A stretch of DNA of 41,028 nt from Rhodopirellula sp. Lineage in GTDB: Bacteria; Planctomycetota; Planctomycetia; Pirellulales; Thermoguttaceae. A program made the translations under genes and the position numbers. The notes under the pieces were generated by a model, which had not been told where the DNA came from, searched no databases, and was given only the letters and a program-made list of their open reading frames with translations. The DNA lies in assembly GCA_012728855.1 (NCBI GenBank), contig JAAYEH010000721.1, forward strand, positions 1 through 41,028, written 5' to 3'. Positions 9,657-18,499 of the stretch are shown here, in pieces (positions within the stretch are counted from its first letter, which is position 1; each line of letters begins with the position of its first letter).

Positions 9657-10458
9657 GCTGCCCTCCCTCGGGAACAAGCCCGTGACGGGCGGCCAAACGA
9701 TGGAACGCTTCCAGCCCCTTTCGCTCGTTCGGGCCGAGCACGAAGCGCAGATTATCGCGAAAATATCGGCGGCAATCGGACTCCGGGATACCCAACCGCG
9801 GCGATTCTTCCCAGGCGATCCGATCCGTCTGCCGAACGCCTTCGTCGCGTGCCGCGGCGAGTCCCTCGGCCAACTCCCCTGGATCGACCTCCGCCCGGGC
9901 GACCCACATCGCGAAGACGAAGGGAAGCCCCGTCCACGTCCGCCATTGCTCGCCCAAGTCCCAGACCGTGTGAAACCGGCCGTTGGGCAACGCCATGCCG
10001 CGGTCGCCGACCAGCATGATCGCGTCGGCTGCCGAGTCGTCGGTCGAAGCGCCGATGGAGAGTGTTTCGATCCGTGGTTCCACGGAAAAACGTTCTTTGA
10101 GGACGATCCTTGTCAGCGCCGCGCTGGTCCGCGAACCTTCATCCAGCGCGAGCGTGCGGATTTCCGCAACCGGCACTCGGCAATAGAGTTTTACACTGCG
10201 AACCGGCCCGTCGCTGGCGATGCAGGCATCCGAAACAATCGTGTACCCGGGGTTTCGGAAGAATTCGATGGACGGGATCAACGCGACGTCGAGGCGGCCG
10301 GCGGCCAACGCGTCGGCCAGGCGGCTGGGCAGATCGACTTCGATCGAGGCGCCGGGAAGCGTCTGAGGCAGAAAGCGGATCAGCGGACGGGAATTGAGAT
10401 AGCTCACCGCTCCGATCCGCAAGTGAGGCCGCCATGTCGCAGGAGACGTATCCGGCAC
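9628..10458 (-). CDS. mqnA: Chorismate dehydratase, first step of futalosine menaquinone synthesis
   Basis: 276 residues from a GTG start at 10458 that has AAGGA seven bases upstream; this removes 28 poorly conserved residues of the longest frame and gives the usual MqnA length. The N-terminus IGAVSYLNSRPL is the hallmark of the family, and the fold is a periplasmic-binding-protein-like MqnA/MqnD domain. It dehydrates chorismate to 3-[(1-carboxyvinyl)oxy]benzoate. SIEFFRNPGY, DEGSRTS and LVGDRGM are the other typical stretches. It heads the operon and overlaps mqnC by 29 bp. Other pathway genes (mqnB, mqnD, mqnE) are not in the window. Confidence 0.94.
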   Translation of the reverse strand: MPDTSPATWRPHLRIGAVSYLNSRPLIRFLPQTLPGASIEVDLPSRLADALAAGRLDVALIPSIEFFRNPGYTIVSDACIASDGPVRSVKLYCRVPVAEIRTLALDEGSRTSAALTRIVLKERFSVEPRIETLSIGASTDDSAADAIMLVGDRGMALPNGRFHTVWDLGEQWRTWTGLPFVFAMWVARAEVDPGELAEGLAAARDEGVRQTDRIAWEESPRLGIPESDCRRYFRDNLRFVLGPNERKGLEAFHRLAARHGLVPEGGQLVFADHLSR

Positions 10459-10492
10459 GGTCAAGTCCTTCCAGTTCCACGGGAAACCATGG

Positions 10493-10521
10493 ATTATATG
10501 TCCGTTTCGCGGAAGGCGAAA
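10493..10521 (-). promoter_or_regulatory. Candidate promoter of the mqnA operon
   Basis: A perfect -10 box TATAAT (minus strand, 10498-10493) lies 34 bases before the mqnA GTG. At 17 bp spacing the -35 position holds TTTCGC, which matches the consensus poorly. The box is plain sequence evidence; use as a promoter is inferred. Confidence 0.4.
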
Positions 10522-10533
10522 GTGGCAACGGGT

Positions 10534-10561
10534 TTGACGCAACCAACTGGAGAGGTAGATT
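10534..10561 (+). promoter_or_regulatory. Candidate promoter of the AAA+ ATPase gene
   Basis: TTGACG at 10534-10539 and TAGATT at 10556-10561, 16 bp apart, about 100 bases before the ATG. It would make the mqnA and ATPase promoters divergent and close together in the 202 bp gap. Confidence 0.35.
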
Positions 10562-10660
10562 TGCAGTGGATCTCGAGCCTATCCAACAACCGCGCCGCGG
10601 TATGGGCTCTCTTGCCGGCTGGTTTTAACGATTCTACGCAATCGAACGAGTTTTCTCACG

Positions 10661-12163
10661 ATGAGCCCTGACGACAACCTGCTGAGCCGCCTTGCCCACG
10701 GCAACTCCGCCGACAACTCCGACCATTGGTCCGTGCTGGCAGCGTCGGAGCCGGATCACGACCGCCGCGAAGAGAAAGACGAGCGACTCAACGCCATTCT
10801 CAGCCGGATCAAGGGCCTTACGGACAAAACAGACGGCCAGGGCGGCGCATCTGCCGCCCCCCCTTCATCGCGGACTGTCGAACGGACCTCCGCGGATCCC
10901 GATCACGGTTTCATCCCGATCGAGCCGGGCTCCTTCAGCCAGGCACAATTGACCGACAGCGAGGTCGAGAGCCTCGTTCTCAAATACCTGCTGGCACGAG
11001 GCGACGTCTGTGGGCGGGACATCGCCGACCAGGTCAAGCTGCCCTATATCCTGGTCAACGAGTTGCTCTGGAAAATGAAGAACGATCAATTGGTGGTCCA
11101 CAAGGGCTCTGCGCCAATGAACGACTACCAATACCAGCTTACGGACATCGGCCGGGAACGGGCGAGGCGTCTTTCGCAACATTGCACCTATTTCGGTGCG
11201 GCCCCGGTCGCGCTCGCCGACTATATCGCGGCGGTCGAGGCGCAGTCGCTTACCAGACAGAATCCGACAACGGAAACGCTTGCCGCAGCCTTCGACGGCC
11301 TGTTGCTTAACCGCCGTATGCTCGACCGCCTCGGGCCCGCGATCAATTCCGGCCGCGGGATGTTCCTGTACGGATCGCCGGGCAACGGGAAGACCAGCAT
11401 CGCCGAACGGGTTACGCGTGCATTCGGCAAGTATCTCTGGATCCCGCGGGCGATCGGCGTGGACGGCGAGATCATTCGGCTTTTCGATCCGGTGAACCAC
11501 GAGGAGGCGCCGCTCGAACCCGGAAGCGGATTGCTCGACCATCGGAAAATCGACAAACGATGGATCCGCATCGCTCGTCCGACGATCATCGCGGGCGGAG
11601 AACTGACGATGTCGGCATTGGAAGTAACGATCAACACGTCGACAGGCATCAGCGAGGCGCCGCTGCAACTAAAGAGCAATTGCGGCACCCTGGTCATCGA
11701 TGACTTCGGACGTCAGAGAATGCGGGTCGAGGAACTGCTGAATCGCTGGATTGTCCCACTGGAAAGGCGGGTCGACTTCCTCAACCTTCCCAACGGCAAG
11801 AAGATCAACGTGCCGTTTGACCAGTTGATCGTCTTCTCGACCAACCTCGAGCCTCGCGATCTGGTCGACGAGGCGTTTCTGCGACGGATACCGTACAAGA
11901 TTGAAGTGGGCGACCCTTCCGAAACGGAGTTTCGCGACCTGTTCCGGGTATTGTCGCCCACGATGGGGTTCGAATACTCGGAGGAGGCGGTCGACTCTCT
12001 CATCCGTGTCCACTACAAGAAATCCAGCCGACCGTTCCGTTTCTGCCAGCCCCGCGACCTGTTGATGCAGGTTCGCAACTACTGCCTGTATCGAAGTTTG
12101 CCGCTGGAACTCAAGGAAGAATACCTCAATCTGGCCTGCGAGAACTACTTTGCGGTAATGTGA
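10661..12163 (+). CDS. Winged-helix and AAA+ domain ATPase of unknown role
   Basis: 500 residues. Residues 1-95 are polar and probably disordered. Residues ~97-170 look like a winged helix (SEVESLVLKYLLARGDV through YQLTDIGRERARRL). The AAA+ core has Walker A GSPGNGKT at 238-245, Walker B LVIDDFG at 344-350, a sensor-1 Asn in VFSTN (N395) and basic residues in DEAFLRRIPYKIEV that fit an arginine finger. The family is widespread in environmental bacteria and usually annotated as a predicted ATPase with chaperone activity; its partner is not known. No ribosome site is obvious before the ATG. Its last 19 bp overlap the 3' end of hemL on the other strand, so the two genes share a convergent end. 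Confidence 0.85.
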   Translation: MSPDDNLLSRLAHGNSADNSDHWSVLAASEPDHDRREEKDERLNAILSRIKGLTDKTDGQGGASAAPPSSRTVERTSADPDHGFIPIEPGSFSQAQLTDSEVESLVLKYLLARGDVCGRDIADQVKLPYILVNELLWKMKNDQLVVHKGSAPMNDYQYQLTDIGRERARRLSQHCTYFGAAPVALADYIAAVEAQSLTRQNPTTETLAAAFDGLLLNRRMLDRLGPAINSGRGMFLYGSPGNGKTSIAERVTRAFGKYLWIPRAIGVDGEIIRLFDPVNHEEAPLEPGSGLLDHRKIDKRWIRIARPTIIAGGELTMSALEVTINTSTGISEAPLQLKSNCGTLVIDDFGRQRMRVEELLNRWIVPLERRVDFLNLPNGKKINVPFDQLIVFSTNLEPRDLVDEAFLRRIPYKIEVGDPSETEFRDLFRVLSPTMGFEYSEEAVDSLIRVHYKKSSRPFRFCQPRDLLMQVRNYCLYRSLPLELKEEYLNLACENYFAVM

Positions 12164-13446
12164 GGATCCTCGGAAAACACTTCCCCCGCAGCGGCGATCG
12201 TGCGGTCGATGTCTTCATCCGTATGCGCCGTCGACACGAACAACGCCTCGAACTGGCTGCACGGCATGTAGACGCCGCGGTCGATCATCCCCCAAAAATA
12301 GCTGGCGAAACGGGCCGTGTCGCAGCGGCTGGCGGAGGCCCAATCAGTCACTTCTCCTGCGGCGAAGAAGAGGGTCATCATCGAGCCGAGTCGCGTCAGG
12401 CAACAAACCGCGCCGGCCGAGTCGGCCGCGCGTCGCAGCCCGTCGGCAAGCCGTGCGGAGACTTCCTCCAACCGCGGGTAGGGATTCGTGTCGCGAAGGA
12501 CTTCCAGCGTGGCAATCCCCGCAGCCGTTGCCAGCGGATTGCCGCTGAGCGTGCCCGCCTGAAACACCTTTCCGGCCGGCAAGACATGATCCATGATCTC
12601 CGCACGACCGCCGTAGGCCCCAACGGGCAAACCGCCACCGATGATCTTCCCCAAAGTCGTCAGATCGGGCCGAATGCCGAAGACGGTTTGCGCCCCTCCG
12701 TAGGCGACCCGGAAACCGGTCATCACCTCGTCGAAAATCAACACGGCGCCGTGCCGAGAGGTCAGATCGCGAAGCGCGTGCAGGAACGACGGCGACGGCG
12801 CCACGCAGCCCATATTGCCGACAACCGGTTCCGCAATTACGGCGGCGATCCGGCTACCGTAGTCGGCAAAGGCATCCTCCATCGCGGCGACGTCGTTGTA
12901 GGGCAGCACCAGCGTGTCTTTGGCCGTGCCCGCGGTCACTCCCGGCGAATTGGGCACGGCCAGTGTGGCCGCCGAACTGCCCGCGGCGACCAACAGGCTG
13001 TCGACGTGCCCGTGATAATTGCCCGCGAACTTCACGACCACGTCGCGGCCGGTGAATCCGCGAGCCAGGCGAATCGCGCTCATCGTGGCTTCGGTCCCCG
13101 AATTGACCAGGCGGACCTTCTCGACCGACGGCAGGGCATCGACGAGAAGTTGGGCGAGATGGCTTTCCGCTTCCGTGGGCGCGCCGAAGCTCGTGCCGCG
13201 CTCCACGGCCGCCTTCACGGCCTCGACGACACGGGGATGTCCGTGGCCGAGAATCATCGGGCCCCACGACCCGATATAGTCGATGTAGCGATTGCCGTCG
13301 ATGTCGTAGAGATAGGCGCCGTCGGCGCGGTCCACGAAGATCGGGTGTCCGCCCACCGCGCCAAAAGCGCGGGCGGGGCTGTTCACTCCGCCGGGGATCA
13401 GGCTTCTGGCCAGATCAAAGGCGGCTCGGCTCTTTTCGTGATGCAT
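12145..13446 (-). CDS. hemL: Glutamate-1-semialdehyde 2,1-aminomutase
   Basis: 433 residues, the normal length. It converts glutamate-1-semialdehyde to 5-aminolevulinate in the C5 route to haem and other tetrapyrroles, with pyridoxal phosphate. The Schiff-base lysine is K267 in TTLGKIIGGGLP, preceded by FDEVMTGFRVAYGGAQ. SGTEATMSAIRLAR, GNYHGHVDSLL and the N-terminal PGGVNSPARAF are diagnostic and separate it from other class-III aminotransferases. It is convergent and overlapping with the AAA+ gene. The GH51 gene lies upstream on the same strand, 24 bp away, but the functions are unrelated and cotranscription may be incidental. Confidence 0.96.
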   Translation of the reverse strand: MHHEKSRAAFDLARSLIPGGVNSPARAFGAVGGHPIFVDRADGAYLYDIDGNRYIDYIGSWGPMILGHGHPRVVEAVKAAVERGTSFGAPTEAESHLAQLLVDALPSVEKVRLVNSGTEATMSAIRLARGFTGRDVVVKFAGNYHGHVDSLLVAAGSSAATLAVPNSPGVTAGTAKDTLVLPYNDVAAMEDAFADYGSRIAAVIAEPVVGNMGCVAPSPSFLHALRDLTSRHGAVLIFDEVMTGFRVAYGGAQTVFGIRPDLTTLGKIIGGGLPVGAYGGRAEIMDHVLPAGKVFQAGTLSGNPLATAAGIATLEVLRDTNPYPRLEEVSARLADGLRRAADSAGAVCCLTRLGSMMTLFFAAGEVTDWASASRCDTARFASYFWGMIDRGVYMPCSQFEALFVSTAHTDEDIDRTIAAAGEVFSEDPHITAK

Positions 13447-13470
13447 AGTCCCCTGCTCCTGCCGACGATC

Positions 13471-15825
13471 TCAAGGCATTGGATCGCTCACATCAAACGT
13501 AAACAGGCTGATGCTCAGCGGCGGGATCGTCAGCATGTCGGCGGCAGCTTTCAGTTCTCGCTCCCGAATGGCTACCGCCGGCGGTTTGCCGGGCTCGTTG
13601 TAGGCCATCGGATCGGAGCCGCTTATCTCCCGGACGCGGCCCGTTCCCGCGAGCCTTGCCCCGGCAACGGATAGCGGCACGGCCAACTCCTCGGTCATCG
13701 GATTGACGACGGCCAGCGTGAGAGTCTTGCGGTCCTCGCTCCACGCCGCCACGGCATCCAGCGGTCCACCGGCGACCGTTTCCACAGGAACCGTGCCGAG
13801 ATGTTTTCGATAGAGCATCAGCGGCAGCCCGGTTGTGTCGAAAGCGGCGTCGGTCTTCGTCGTCTTGATGCACCCAATGACGTTTACCGTTTGCGCGTAG
13901 TTGGCCATGAAGTACATGTCGCTCTGGCGGGCGAATTCGTTCAGCGCCGCGGCGACGCCCAGCGCATCCTTGAGAAAATAGCGGGTGCCAAGTTCGCCGT
14001 AGAGGTGAGGGCCGTACCAGTAGTTCCATTCATCCAGCGCGATGGGGATTTCTTTGTCCGCGAGTGCCGCGATCTCGTCCCGATATCGCCGGTGCGCATC
14101 GGCGATTGCCCGCACGCGCGCCGGGGCCTGGCGGACGTGTGCCATGACATCAGGCTTCTCGCCCACGTAAAAATGCTCGCTGATCCAATCCATCCGGTCG
14201 GCACAATGGGTGAGCATCGCCTCGCTCCACGGCCCAACATGGCCGACGGCGATCAGCCGGATTGACGGATCGGCGCCGCGCATGGCGTCGGCGAAGGCGT
14301 TATGCTTCCGCGTGTACGCCTCCAGCGGCATGTAGCCAAGTTGCCATTTGCCGTACATCTCGTTGCCGACACCCCACCATGTGACGCCGAAGGGTTCCCG
14401 CCGTCCATTCTTTTCGCGGAGTCCGCCCTGCGGCGTCTCCGCGCCGCCGTTGGCGTATTGGAGCTGGTCGACCGCCAACTTCACATCGCCCTGGCCGCTG
14501 TTGACCACGACCAGCGGTTCGGTCTTCAGAAGGCGGCAGAAGGTCATGAACTCATCGAAACCGAAGTCGTTGTGTTCGATTCCTTTCCAGGCGGGGTTCT
14601 TGCGCGGCGGACGGCGATCGGGATCGCCAATGCCGTCTCTCCAGTCGTAGCCGCTGACGAAATTCCCGCCCGGCCAACGGTATACCGGCGCATCGAGTTG
14701 GCGGAGCAGTTCCAGCGTGTCGGCCCGCATTCCGTGGACGTTGCCCTCCGGCATCAGCGATACCGTGCCGACAAAAAACGCTCCGCCGCCCGCGGCGACG
14801 ATTTCCAGGCGGCCGTTGTCGGTATCCCCGCCGCAAGTGAATCGCAGCGGGAACCGGGAATAGTCCGCCTTGAGATTCTCAATCGTAACCGTCTGCCGCC
14901 GGTCTGCTCCGTCGCCCCAGACGAGGCTGACCGACACCGGCCCGGCCTCTCCGTCGCCTGCAAGCCAAACTCGTCCCAAGTAGCTTTTACCCTGGCGGAG
15001 CCCCAGGCCGTCCTGCATGATGCCCCGCGGCGAATTGCCCGGCAGCACGCGCGGCGTGTGCTCGCCGACGAAGGCGTTGTCGCGAACCATCTCGACGGTC
15101 GTCCCGGCGGAGATCGCCTTCCACGACGACGAATCGCTTCCCACCGCGTCGTAGAATTTGCGGTCCTCCAGCATCTCCGCCCAAATGCCGCCGTAGATGC
15201 AGCGTCCCAGATGCTCGATGAACTGGCCGTAGATATACGGGGAGATCGGAGCGCCGGTGCGTGACGCGTCGATGGAAATGCTCGCCTTCGGATTTCGCGA
15301 CGCCAGGCATTCCAGCTTCAGATCATCATACCACGCCTTGCCGGTGGCAAGTCCCCAACCGCCCAGCAGGCAGTTGATCTGCACCTGCTCGTGCTCGTCT
15401 GTGTCGAAGACCACTTCGACTCTCGTCCAGTCGCGGGTTTCGGTAAGCGGATTGGTCGCGATGGGCTGGATGTTGTGCAAGTTGAGCAGCGCACCCCGAC
15501 CACCCTGCACTTGAACGTTCTCGGTCTTGATCCAGCCCGAGAGGCGATACGTGGAGAACGGCTTCACCGGTGCAACCGTGTACCACGCCGCGTCGGCGCC
15601 GCGGTCAGATTGGATCGCAATGCTCCGCTCACCGGAGCGTCCAGCCGTCGAAGAGAATTCCCCCTCGCCTCTCCATGTGTGCGTCTTCCAGCCGACCGGC
15701 GCGGCGTCGGCCCATTGCTCGAACGATGCGTTGCCGAGGGGGGCGTCGACTTCCGCCGCAGCGAGTTGATCCACGCAAATCAACATCAGGCCCATGATGG
15801 TGAGAGTGAAAGATCGGCGGAACAT
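13471..15825 (-). CDS. Secreted GH51 alpha-L-arabinofuranosidase with N-terminal carbohydrate-binding domain
   Basis: 784 residues with a signal peptide (MFRRSFTLTIMGLMLICVDQ, cut near LAAAEV) and AAGGAG eight bases before the ATG. Residues ~27-175 are a CBM_4_9-like sandwich (LGNASFEQW through KAWYDDLKLE). The GH51 core begins at ~183 with GAPISPYIYGQFIEHLGRCI. The catalytic acid/base is E489 in WWGVGNEMYG and the nucleophile is E599 in ALDEWNYWYG; YRWPGGNFVSGYDW is a further family stretch. The enzyme releases terminal arabinofuranosyl groups from arabinoxylan, arabinan or arabinogalactan; some GH51 members act on other linkages, so the exact substrate is open. Many GH51 enzymes are cytoplasmic, so the clear export signal fits a periplasmic or extracellular role here. 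Confidence 0.92.
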   Translation of the reverse strand: MFRRSFTLTIMGLMLICVDQLAAAEVDAPLGNASFEQWADAAPVGWKTHTWRGEGEFSSTAGRSGERSIAIQSDRGADAAWYTVAPVKPFSTYRLSGWIKTENVQVQGGRGALLNLHNIQPIATNPLTETRDWTRVEVVFDTDEHEQVQINCLLGGWGLATGKAWYDDLKLECLASRNPKASISIDASRTGAPISPYIYGQFIEHLGRCIYGGIWAEMLEDRKFYDAVGSDSSSWKAISAGTTVEMVRDNAFVGEHTPRVLPGNSPRGIMQDGLGLRQGKSYLGRVWLAGDGEAGPVSVSLVWGDGADRRQTVTIENLKADYSRFPLRFTCGGDTDNGRLEIVAAGGGAFFVGTVSLMPEGNVHGMRADTLELLRQLDAPVYRWPGGNFVSGYDWRDGIGDPDRRPPRKNPAWKGIEHNDFGFDEFMTFCRLLKTEPLVVVNSGQGDVKLAVDQLQYANGGAETPQGGLREKNGRREPFGVTWWGVGNEMYGKWQLGYMPLEAYTRKHNAFADAMRGADPSIRLIAVGHVGPWSEAMLTHCADRMDWISEHFYVGEKPDVMAHVRQAPARVRAIADAHRRYRDEIAALADKEIPIALDEWNYWYGPHLYGELGTRYFLKDALGVAAALNEFARQSDMYFMANYAQTVNVIGCIKTTKTDAAFDTTGLPLMLYRKHLGTVPVETVAGGPLDAVAAWSEDRKTLTLAVVNPMTEELAVPLSVAGARLAGTGRVREISGSDPMAYNEPGKPPAVAIRERELKAAADMLTIPPLSISLFTFDVSDPMP

Positions 15826-15882
15826 GGCTTTCTCCTTCTCGGCAAGGCTGCCGCCGAACTAGCAGCGGCGAAAGAACAATAT

Positions 15883-16021
15883 CTATTGCCGTAACCGTTC
15901 ACGGGGCGGCCGGGGACTGGTCCATTTTTCGGCCAGTTGATGCGTTTTGGCGCAAGAGACGTTGGCCGAAAACATGGACCTGTCCCCTTCCTTCCCGCCC
16001 CGTGAACGGTTACCTATTGCC
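15883..16021. mobile_element. MITE-like element A with 19-bp terminal repeats and 8-bp target duplication
   Basis: A 123-bp element (15891-16013) has perfect 19-bp inverted ends, GTAACCGTTCACGGGGCGG at 15891-15909 and its complement at 15995-16013. CTATTGCC flanks it directly on both sides (15883-15890 and 16014-16021). Ends that begin GTAA and an 8-bp duplication are features of the IS66 family, so this is probably a non-autonomous IS66-type derivative; no transposase is present. Inside lies a second inverted repeat, GGGGACTGGTCCAT through GGCC and back, ending CCTGTCCCC, shared with elements at 18.3 and 27.5 kb. Confidence 0.85.
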
Positions 16022-16026
16022 AATGC

Positions 16027-16905
<879 letters not shown>

Positions 16906-16921
16906 GGATTTACCTCGTTGT

Positions 16922-17404
16922 TTATGTGTCTTCATAACGGATCTCTAGAATCTCGAACCGCGTGGTTCCCATGGGAACTACGATCTCGACCGTCTGGCCC
17001 ACCTTCTTGCCGACCATCCCCTGCGCCAGCGGACTGGTGATGAGGATCTTGCCCACCGTGTAGTCCTCTTCCCCCGCGCCGACCAAGGTGAACTCCTCGA
17101 CGTCGTCGAGATCGAGATCTTTCACGACAACCGTACAACCGAACGCCACTTCGTCCTTGGGGACTTTGGACGGATCAACCAGGGCGGCGCGGGAGAGCTG
17201 GTCGCGCTTCTGGTTGATTTTCGCTTCGAGCATGCCGAGGCTCTCTCTGGCGCCGTGGTATTCGGCGTTTTCACTGAGGTCGCCCTCGGCGCGCGCATCG
17301 GCGACCCGCTGCGCCAGTTTCGGCTTCTCGACATGCTCCAAGTGGTCGAGTTCCGCTTTCAGCTTGTCATAGCCGACGCGGGTCATCGGAATGCGTTCCA
17401 GCAT
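16922..17404 (-). CDS. greA: Transcription elongation factor GreA
   Basis: 160 residues, usual length, from the ATG at 17404 with AGGAG eight bases upstream. GreA enters the RNA polymerase secondary channel and stimulates cleavage of backtracked transcripts. The N-terminal coiled coil carries the tip motif EGDLSENAEYHGARE with the acidic pair D42 and E45, and the C-terminal FKBP-like domain has GKILITSPLAQGMVGKKVGQTVEI. All key residues are intact. The isomerase gene follows on the same strand after 16 bp, so they may share a transcript. Confidence 0.96.
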   Translation of the reverse strand: MLERIPMTRVGYDKLKAELDHLEHVEKPKLAQRVADARAEGDLSENAEYHGARESLGMLEAKINQKRDQLSRAALVDPSKVPKDEVAFGCTVVVKDLDLDDVEEFTLVGAGEEDYTVGKILITSPLAQGMVGKKVGQTVEIVVPMGTTRFEILEIRYEDT

Positions 17405-17459
17405 GAATGGCTCTCCTGACAAAACACGAACCAGCCCGGTGGCGGCAGTAAATACCCAA

Positions 17460-17488
17460 CAGCCCGGTTGCTGCGAGCAGCCGGGCTG
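17460..17488. repeat. 13-bp stem, 3-base loop palindrome
   Basis: CAGCCCGGTTGCT, loop GCG, then AGCAGCCGGGCTG: thirteen pairs with a single T-G wobble. It sits 56 bases upstream of the greA ATG and downstream of the DUF4058 remnant's terminator. Neither strand carries a clear T-run right after it, so a REP-type palindrome or an RNA structure in the greA leader is more likely than a terminator. Confidence 0.6.
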
Positions 17489-17509
17489 CTAAGCTTTTCT
17501 CGACTTGCG

Positions 17510-17545
17510 AAAAAAAGAAGCAACCTCCCGCAACGTGGAGGCTGC
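17510..17545 (-). terminator. Rho-independent terminator after the DUF4058 remnant
   Basis: Read on the minus strand: GCAGCCTCC, an eight-base loop, GGAGGTTGC, then TTCTTTTTTT. The nine-pair stem has one G-T wobble. It lies ~105 bases past the stop of the truncated DUF4058 gene and separates that unit from greA. Confidence 0.8.
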
Positions 17546-17581
17546 ATCCAAAATACCTGCTTCTGCCCCGGCATCAGACTG

Positions 17582-17603
17582 CGTCAGGCTAAAGAGCCTG
17601 ACG
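17582..17603. repeat. Palindrome CGTCAGGCT-N4-AGCCTGACG
   Basis: Nine-base perfect arms around AAAG. The same eight-base arms (GTCAGGCT/AGCCTGAC, different loop) recur at 27463-27482, so this is a dispersed palindrome family rather than a one-off hairpin. Confidence 0.6.
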
Positions 17604-17650
17604 TCCGTGGGCGACAGCGTGTATTCATTCTCGATACCGACGAACCGCTG

Positions 17651-18190
17651 TCAATCGCCCCGCGAGAACTGTACAATGCCCTCCAGAATTGCGTGCCCAT
17701 GGCCGCCGACCTTTCGCGGGCGATCGACCGTCGCCTTCCTTCGAGAACATCGCGCCAGAATGCCGGCGTCGATCGCTTCCACGGACTTATCGGTGAACTG
17801 TTCCACGCTGCGGGGCCGATCCTTATTCGCCGGAGAGACGATTTCAACCAACGCAATCAGACGATGACCGCTCACATGACGAATGGCCAGAATCCGCGGC
17901 CGGGCCTGCGCGGGCGCCTCGATCGTCTCTCGATGCCGTACCTGCGGGGGTGCCTCGGCGACAGCCGTCCCGCCGCAGGCTAGAGGCAACGGCGGGCACA
18001 CGCGCGACGGTGGACTGGCGTGCAGCGTCAGCACATCGGCGATCGTGCGACCTGCGTGCTGCTCGGCGAGGGCATCGAAACCTTCCGGCAGCAAACCGGC
18101 GTTCAGCCCCTTCTGGATCTCCGGAACCCACGCGACGTGAAAGGCGTGAAAGATGCCCGCTTCCACGCGAGTCCAGTCATGGATTGGCAT
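17651..18190 (-). pseudogene. DUF4058 protein, C-terminus lost
   Basis: 179 codons. The first ~144 residues match the DUF4058 family well: the start MPIHDWTRVEAGIFHAFH, then GLLPEGFDALAEQ, ADVLTLH and IALVEIVSPANKDRP with SVEQFTDKSVEAIDAGI. In the family the next stretch continues as a hydrophobic strand (roughly HLLV.DLFPP) and about 80-100 more residues; here it turns into Arg-rich sequence with no family resemblance (break near 17758) and stops. None of the three minus-strand frames past the break restores the motif, so this looks like a deletion or replacement rather than a simple frameshift. The function of DUF4058 is unknown. It could still be a short expressed protein. Confidence 0.7.
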
Positions 18191-18307
18191 GTTCAGTCCT
18201 CGCCAAGTCTAAGGACAACCGTATTGTACACCCGCTATGCCTGGAATGCATGGGTCGAAATAGGCTCGAGATGCCGAGCCTCCCGCGGGTCTGGCGGGTG
18301 GTTAAAA

Positions 18308-18435
18308 ACTCAAACTGTGAGTGCGGCAGCCCGGAAAAGGGGACAGGCACCCAGCGACAGGCGTTTGCTCAGCAGTTCCGGGCCAAAACCACGCTGGGAG
18401 CCAGTCCCCTTTTCAACTCCGCTTACCGTTTGAGT
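18308..18435. repeat. REP-like element B with outer ACTCAAAC/GTTTGAGT ends
   Basis: Outer eight-base inverted ends at 18308-18315 and 18428-18435, extendable with mismatches. The inner arms are GAAAAGGGGACAGGCAC (18334-18350) and GAGCCAGTCCCCTTTTC (18398-18414). The inner pair is the same as in elements A and C but in reverse orientation. No clear target duplication flanks it. It fills most of the 300-bp gap between the DUF4058 remnant and the DUF4340 operon's terminator; nothing else is visible in that gap. Confidence 0.75.
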
Positions 18436-18436
18436 G

Positions 18437-18472
18437 AAAAAGAAAGGGGGCGGCAAACGCGTTGCCGCCCCC
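18437..18472 (-). terminator. Strong rho-independent terminator of the Gld/DUF4340 operon
   Basis: Minus strand: GGGGGCGGCAA, loop CGCGT, TTGCCGCCCCC, then TTTCTTTTT. Eleven perfect pairs, mostly G-C. It lies 28 bases after the DUF4340 stop codon and abuts repeat element B. Confidence 0.92.
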
Positions 18473-18499
18473 CGGTATCGTATGGCCATGCGCCGGCGT

